Positions 32,300 through 37,287 of a stretch of 37,287 nucleotides of DNA are shown here, piece after piece; the stretch's first letter is position 1; every line of letters begins with the position of its first letter. Under the pieces are notes generated by a model. It was not told where the DNA came from, made no database searches, and worked only from the letters and a program-made list of their open reading frames with translations. Made by a program: the position numbers and the translations under genes. The DNA comes from Chara braunii (lineage: Eukaryota; Streptophyta; Charophyceae; Charales; Characeae). The stretch lies in contig BFEA01000172.1 of NCBI GenBank assembly GCA_003427395.1, forward strand, positions 2,250,265-2,287,551. Direction: 5' to 3'.

Positions 32300-32302
<3 letters not shown>
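31830..32302. mobile_element. TA-flanked inverted-repeat element, copy B (inverted, truncated)
   Basis: Inverted relative to copy A. Its right end (reverse complement CAGCGTCACCAGCCCGTACG) matches copy A's left end, including CCGTACGTACGGAGGTCCCC. Both internal units are present in reverse: TGCCATTTTTGGCG (31851-31864) and CACCACCATCTTTGCAGA (about 32028-32045). The distal arm is missing, lost at the junction with the Penelope-like element near 31830. Confidence 0.82.

Positions 32303-32354
<52 letters not shown>
32303..32354. repeat. (TA)n microsatellite between two elements
   Basis: 52 bases of TA repeat, with copy B ending on its left and copy C starting on its right. Confidence 0.97.
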
Positions 32355-32358
<4 letters not shown>

Positions 32359-32959
32359 TTCCTGATCGAACGTTCGGGCGTTCGGGGTCCCGTTCGGGGT
32401 CCCGTTCGGGGGCCGAACACCTCTAGGTTCGGCCCCCGCCAAAAAATATTTCGGGGCCTACACATACGTTTTTTTTTCTGCATTTTTTTTTAGAGTTGTC
32501 TATGATGTAACCTACACGCCTATAAATTTTGAAGCGATTCTGCAAACCCAAACAAACATTAAAAATCGTCAAAGATGGGGGTGTCAAAACGTGCTCGCCC
32601 ACTCACTATTTTTTTTTTTTTTCACTTTTAACTTTTTGTTTTCACTTTATTTCGAGGCCTAACAAAATTTATTATTTTTTGAAAAATTTTAACTGAGTTA
32701 CTGATTATGTAAACTACATATCTGTAAATTTTCAGGGCATTTGTCAATGCCAAAAAATAATTACAAATCGGCAAAAATGGCGGTGTCGAAAAGGTGCTGG
32801 CACACTCACTCATTTTAATTCTCTTTTTTTTTTTCTTACTTTTATCACAGTGTTTATTTTCTGTGTTGGATTTTCAATTCAAATTTGGTAAAGAATTTGG
32901 ATGTAGTGCAGTTTATGTTTCTCCATAACATAGGTTTTTTTCGAAATTTTTAAAAAACT

Positions 32960-33011
<52 letters not shown>

Positions 33012-33109
33012 CTGCGTTCGGCCCGAACGGCTGAACGCCTCCCGAAGGGGTCCCGTACCTTCGGGCGTTCGGGCTCAGGCGTTCGGCCCGTCCCGAACGC
33101 CGGTAACCC
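32355..33109. mobile_element. TA-flanked inverted-repeat element, copy C (about 755 bp)
   Basis: Begins GGGTTTCC after (TA)n and ends GGTAACCC before TATATATC. It has the orientation of copy A. The left arm carries GAACGTTCGGGCGTTCGG and CCCGTTCGGGGTCCCGTTCG. The two internal units are at about 32565-32590 (TCGTCAAAGATGGGGGTGTC) and 32765-32790 (CGGCAAAAATGGCGGTGTCG). A T run of about 50 (32962-33011) sits just inside the right arm. Confidence 0.85.
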
Positions 33110-33205
33110 TATATATCTATATATATATCGTCACAAACAAAACTGCATGGTAAACCGTAGGCAGAGAGAGAGAAAAGGACATATATATATATATATATAT
33201 ATATA
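33110..33205. repeat. TA tracts with a short spacer between copies C and D
   Basis: TATATATCTATATATATATC, about 50 bases of unique sequence ending in GAGAGAGAG, then (TA)n at 33180-33205. Confidence 0.9.
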
Positions 33206-33935
33206 CAGGGTTGCCGACGTTCGGGACCCCCTCTCGACGAGGTCGCCCGTTTGACCGAGTGCGGACCAAAAAAAAAAAAAAAAAAAAAAACAAAGTTCCA
33301 AAAAAATTTGAAAAAAACATATGTGATGCAGAATAATAAACTAAACAATATTTGCATGAACAGTACAAAGAAATTCCTTACTTAATTTGAAATAAAAATC
33401 AAATACGAAAAATAAAGAATATTAATGAAAATAAGAAAAAATAAAACGAGAACGAAATTATTGCGTGGACGAGCACGTTTTTGACACCGCCATCTTTGGC
33501 GATTTTTCTTTTTTTTTTGGATTTGGAAAATTCAATGAAATTTAATACATATGTATCTTACATAATAGAGAACCTATAAATAAATTTTGAAAAAATAATA
33601 GTGTTTTTCATGCCCCGAAATAAAGGGAAAACAAAAAGTGAAAAGAGAAAAAAAATAAACTAGTAAGTGGGCAAGCAACATTTGACACCACCATCTTTGC
33701 CGATGTTTCATTATTTTTTGGCTTTACAGAATGCCTTCAAAATTAATAGGCAGGTAGCTTACACAACAAAGAACTCAAAAAAAAAAAGTCGGGAAAAACT
33801 AATATTTTGTAGGTACGAAAATAGTTTTTTGCGATGTCCGAACCCCTTCGAGTTCAAGCCCCATACGGGGACCCGAACGCCCGAACGTTCAGGGGTCAGC
33901 TTAGGGACCTCCGTACTTTCGGCCTGGCAACCCTG
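33206..33935. mobile_element. TA-flanked inverted-repeat element, copy D (730 bp, both ends intact)
   Basis: Perfect 10-base inverted ends CAGGGTTGCC and GGCAACCCTG, with TA tracts on both sides. Internal units are inverted relative to copies A and C: GACACCGCCATCTTTGGCGA (about 33483-33502) and GACACCACCATCTTTGCCGA (about 33683-33702). An A run lies near the left arm (33268-33289). This is the best-defined member of the family. Confidence 0.9.
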
Positions 33936-33953
33936 TATATATATATATATATA
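33936..33953. repeat. (TA)n tract between copies D and E
   Basis: TA repeat shared as the right flank of copy D and the left flank of copy E. Confidence 0.95.
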
Positions 33954-34062
33954 CAGGGTTACCTGACCGAACGTTCGGGGGCCCCCGGGCTGGCCCCCGA
34001 ACGTTCGGGCGTTCGGGGTCCCGTTCGGGGGCCGAACACCTCCAGGTTCGGCCCCCGCCAAT
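33954..34062. mobile_element. TA-flanked inverted-repeat element, copy E (left arm only)
   Basis: CAGGGTTACCTGACCGAACG onward matches the left arm of copy C through GGTTCGGCCCCCGCCAA, then stops abruptly where the Penelope-like element begins. Confidence 0.85.
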
Positions 34063-36132
34063 GTAGCCCAGCAAGCCTCTGGTCGCTTTGTCGACCGGTG
34101 ATTTGTATTCGTAGGAAGTATGGATGTGATGGTAGTACGGATGTGCTGTACCGTCTGGTTGTCATTACGCTTGCATTGATGGGTGAAATCCAATGGTTGA
34201 ACAAATGTGTAGAATCTTGGGTGAATATCTACTCACAGTATGGTATTGACGGTCTGATGAAGGATGATAGCTGCGTTTACGTGCTCACTTCTCCTACATG
34301 TAAGGCTATGTATGGCGGTCAGACGAGTTGGGGAGAGAAGGTTAGATGGAGGGAGCATGTCTCCGTCTGCAATAGAGGGCTTAAGCAGAACCACCTATAC
34401 AGATGGTGGAGGGTGTTCGGGTACTATTCCTATGTCTTGCTACCCATTGACCGATGCCGTAGTAAGGACCTACCACTGGTGGAGCGGACTTTCATCTGTC
34501 GATGGAGCCCGATTCTTAATACTACGGGAAAGTGTGCTAAGTCCAATAAACGTAAGCATAGCTGGCGTCGGCGTGAGGGCAAGCGGGAGAGGAGTAGGCG
34601 GCTCACCGCAGCATCTTACGAGCCGAAGGCGGTTGTGCCCGTTAAAGCACGTGTATGTCAGACGGATGAGTGGACTGTGGACTTGTACCAGCTATTGGTA
34701 ACGCAGGAGTCGCAGGGTTGCCGACGATTTACACTCTACACGAGTGGCGGTAGTGTTTGGTGTGGCGGATGGAAGTCGGTTCGTAATGCTTTCGGTTGCT
34801 CTATTGTGAAGGTTAATAGCACGAATTGTAAGCTCAGTGAATGTAAGGGAGTCGTGGAGCTAGGCACACCTCTTCTTGTGTGTCAACTACGCCGCTGGAG
34901 ACCGAAGTCCGGACCTGATAAGAGATTTCTTACCTCCTTGCTGCGTAACCCGCAAAGAACCGATATCCTGAGACGGTTTACCCTTGAAGCATTGATACGG
35001 TTTAATGGCGTTGCAGCGGATTTCCAAAAGCCGTCGACTACTGCCTACCTGCGTCGTCTGTTGTCAAGAACGATCAAGAGCACCTACGGGTGGAATCTGA
35101 ATGCGAGAATGATTGTAGGTTTGAAGTTCGATGATCGGATTCGTTTGGTGGAAGTCCGGAAGTTAGTGAACGATGTCATCGGAGGCCTAGATCTACCTGT
35201 GTATGAAGTTTGCTGCACGGAATGGTGTCCGTATTGTTTGGGTTAAAAACCCATCTGTGGCGGACATAATTCACAATCAGCGCGAGTTAGCCAAAGCTGA
35301 TATGTTAACCTGCACCTGTGCAGGTTTTCCCTATCCCAGGATAGGAGGTCACGTGCAGTGCCGATTACAAGAGCTGGATGAGGTGCATCCACTGTTGTGT
35401 AATGCCAACAACGTGCCGAAGCTGAATCATCCGGATAGAGGGAAGCTTCTGATGAAGGAGGTGTTGGACGGTGTGAAAGGATGGGCTAACTTTCGAGGTG
35501 TGCCGCCAACGATTGGCTGGGAGAATGTCACTAGGTGTTTGACTGCAACACTGGATACGAAATTGAAGTGTGTGGAGATGAACACAGTACGTGAACTGAA
35601 GCAACAATTGCGTGGGTTGGTGCTTACACCTCTGGATCGTAACCCAGGCGAGACCCTGGTGCTTTGTCCTAAGGTGTATTATGAGGCCATGATGGAGCTT
35701 TTTGTTTGTAGTCCCGGCTACGCGGTGTTGACGGAGTCGGAGCACGTGCTTATGACCGGTATGAAGGCGGACGCGAAGGATATGGGATTGCAACGTTTTG
35801 TGCGTTGGGACAACAAAGGGCATTTTGGCGAGGCTTATGTGATGCCCAAGCATAATGATCTGACAAGGTATAGACCTATATGTCCGACCTATGCTGAGCC
35901 GACGGTGAGGACGTGCAAAGTTGTGGCTAAGGTTCTTAACCGTTTGCTGAACACGCTACCCACCAGTTGGCATTTTAACCTGAAATCGGTTACATCCTTG
36001 GTACCGCGCCTGGAGAGCATTAACAAAAAGATTGGCCGAAGAATTGGGAGCACTGAGCTGTCAGTGATGTCATATGACATCAAAGACATGGCTTTGACCC
36101 GTTGGTCCCTGGATGTGTCCTTTGCTCGCTAA
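34063..36132 (+). pseudogene. Penelope-like element, Chlamys/Naiad type: N-terminal GIY-YIG nuclease, CxC linker, reverse transcriptase start
   Basis: A retroelement protein with the nuclease ahead of the reverse transcriptase. The true start is unknown; the first in-frame ATG after the boundary is 34179. GIY-YIG domain: VYV (34274-34282) for GIY, YGG (34311-34319) for YIG, RWREHV (about 34342-34359) with the catalytic-type Arg, and ERTFICRW with the Glu at 34481-34483. A long linker follows, then a one-base frame change in the 35203-35246 overlap to KFAARNGVRIVWVKNP. CxC motif CTC at 35311-35319 followed by GGHVQCRL. The reverse transcriptase begins with YVMPKHNDLTRYRPICPT (about 35838-35890) and reaches motif A SYDIKDM (36070-36090), then turns into unrelated sequence and stops at 36130-36132. 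Motifs B and C are absent, so it is inactive. Known members of this clade occur in green algae, spike mosses, slime molds and invertebrates. Confidence 0.85.
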
Positions 36133-36854
36133 TTTTAGTTTGCGACCCTGTTCGCTGTTTTTGGATTGTTCCCGACGTTTCTTGATTTGTCCGCTTTTCA
36201 GCTTTGCCTCTGTTTTTCTTAGTTTGTTTTTTCTTAGTTTGTTTTTTCTTAGTTTGTTTTTCTTTTTCTTTTTCTTTGGTTGTTTTTTCCCCTGTGCCTA
36301 AGTCTAGCCACTGAAGTTGGGCCCGGAACCATGGCCTACAGGAATATTGGGGGCCCATGGACGTTATTTGCTGTGCGTGTCAGGCCATATGTTGGGTTTA
36401 AGGCTCGCAGTTTGTCGTTTTGTTGCCTGGTACGCACCGGCTGGACGTTGCCGATAGTTTTGCAGTATGACGTTGTGATACTTGTGACCAGAGTAGTAGT
36501 AGTTGGTGCTGAGGCCGTGTGACGGGACGATGTGACTTAGCTATATTAGTGATGATTGCATAGCTCTTGGTCTTTTCGGGTCCTATGCTGTTTGGACCTA
36601 CCGGCGTTCCCGGAGATGCCGATATGGTCAACAGCGGAGGTGGGATTGAGAGGAACAACGGAGTAGACAAGGGACAAGGAGTGGTGGATCTTCCCCCTGA
36701 GGATGACTGCGTGGCGGCGGTCGAAACCGGTCGGGGTGCCATGACCCACCGGCTTAGCAATTATCTGTATGCTTTTTGTATGCTTTGTGCTCGAGTGCGA
36801 TGTGTACGTGTGAACACCTTTGTGCAATGCATGTGGTATTCACCTTGTATCAGT
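36133..36854. other. Non-coding stretch after the truncated Penelope-like frame
   Basis: 36215-36260 has three copies of TTTTTTCTTAGTTTG. No reverse-transcriptase motif (YxDD) is seen in any frame. ORFs here have no recognisable family. Confidence 0.5.
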
Positions 36855-36994
36855 GAACCTGACTGAACTGCTAGAAAAAGCCAGCCCCAGTTTCAAATTG
36901 CTAAAACGCAGTTTCAACTGCAATTGAAACTCGGGCCCTGACTAAACTGCTAAAACGCAGTTTCAAATGCAATTACAAACTGTAACCCTGACTG
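36855..36994. repeat. Tandem repeat with short palindromes (CTGCTAAAACGCAGTTTCAA)
   Basis: Three imperfect units begin CCTGACT(G/A)AACTGCTA or equivalent, containing AAAACGCAGTTTCAA and CAATTGAAACT. AAACTGC and GCAGTTT can pair. It looks like arms of an inverted-repeat element. Confidence 0.75.
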
Positions 36995-37008
36995 CGCCGT
37001 AGTTTTCT

Positions 37009-37287
37009 CATCAATCAATCAATCAATCAAAAAAAAAAATAAAAAAAAAATCAAATGAATCTTCCGCTAGAACATGGAAATATACAATGCTGTGTGTGCG
37101 GGCCTGTTTAGGATGGCGGGGCGACCCCGCCCACACCAATCAATCAATTAATCAATCAATCAATCATTCAAAAAAAAAAAAAAATCGAATGAATCTTCCG
37201 CTAGAACATGGGAATATACAATCCTACCTATGTGTGTGTGTGTGTGTGTGTGCGCCTGCGGGGCCGATCAATCAATCAATCAATCAA
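37009..37287. repeat. Tandem array of a roughly 128-base unit punctuated by (ATCA)n, running off the window
   Basis: Each unit has (ATCA)n, an A-rich run, then AATGAATCTTCCGCTAGAAC and AT(G/A)CAAT-type sequence, and a variable GT- or GC-rich part. Units start near 37009 and 37135. A third (ATCA)n begins at 37266. The AATCTTCCGCTAGAA core is shared with the 132-bp elements at 20286 and 25635. Confidence 0.88.

Overview
This window looks like nuclear DNA from a transposon-dense eukaryotic genome. There is no operon-like gene packing, and most of the sequence is simple repeats, tandem duplications and decayed mobile elements. The element set (Helitron, L1-like LINE with a zinc-knuckle ORF1, tRNA-derived SINE, Penelope-like elements with the nuclease in front of the reverse transcriptase, short inverted-repeat elements sitting in (TA)n and (GA)n tracts) points to the green lineage. 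A streptophyte alga such as a charophyte is my best guess, but this is inference.

Layout. 1-6115 (minus) is one very long Helitron Rep/helicase reading frame running off the left edge. It is open in a single frame except for five nonsense codons. 6116-12465 holds no convincing gene. It carries small tandem duplications, homopolymers, polypurine blocks and a U6 snRNA retropseudogene (9243-9372) with an A-rich tail and a 10-base target duplication. 12466-17123 (minus) is a damaged L1-like LINE: ORF1 has a plant-type RNA-binding region and a zinc knuckle, ORF2 has an AP endonuclease and a reverse transcriptase. 17124-21996 holds microsatellites, a second U6 retropseudogene (19870-19993), a 132-bp inverted-repeat element, a three-copy satellite and a tRNA-derived SINE.

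The only good candidate for a host gene is at 22202-22603 (plus). It is a 133-residue secreted, cysteine-rich protein with a PAN/apple-like core. Its stop codon lies inside a short sequence repeated about 2 kb upstream.

24240-27091 holds more microsatellites and three inverted-repeat elements. 27092-30125 has no recognisable gene, apart from a weak multi-exon candidate on the minus strand. 30126-36132 is the most interesting part. Two Penelope-like elements lie in opposite orientations: a reverse-transcriptase portion on the minus strand with the YIDD motif, and a plus-strand copy with an N-terminal GIY-YIG nuclease, a CxC linker motif and the start of the reverse transcriptase. This is the domain order of the Chlamys/Naiad clade. 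Between them is a chain of TA-flanked, roughly 730-760 bp inverted-repeat elements (one more copy at 26343-27081), each built around two copies of a palindrome-bearing unit. The window ends in a tandem array punctuated by (ATCA)n.

The elements probably interact. The LINE machinery could have mobilised the SINE and the U6 RNAs, both of which end in A tails. Several inverted-repeat elements and the Penelope elements abut microsatellites. Most nonsense codons in the element proteins fit single C-to-T changes at CAA, CAG or CGA, as expected for methylated, decaying copies.
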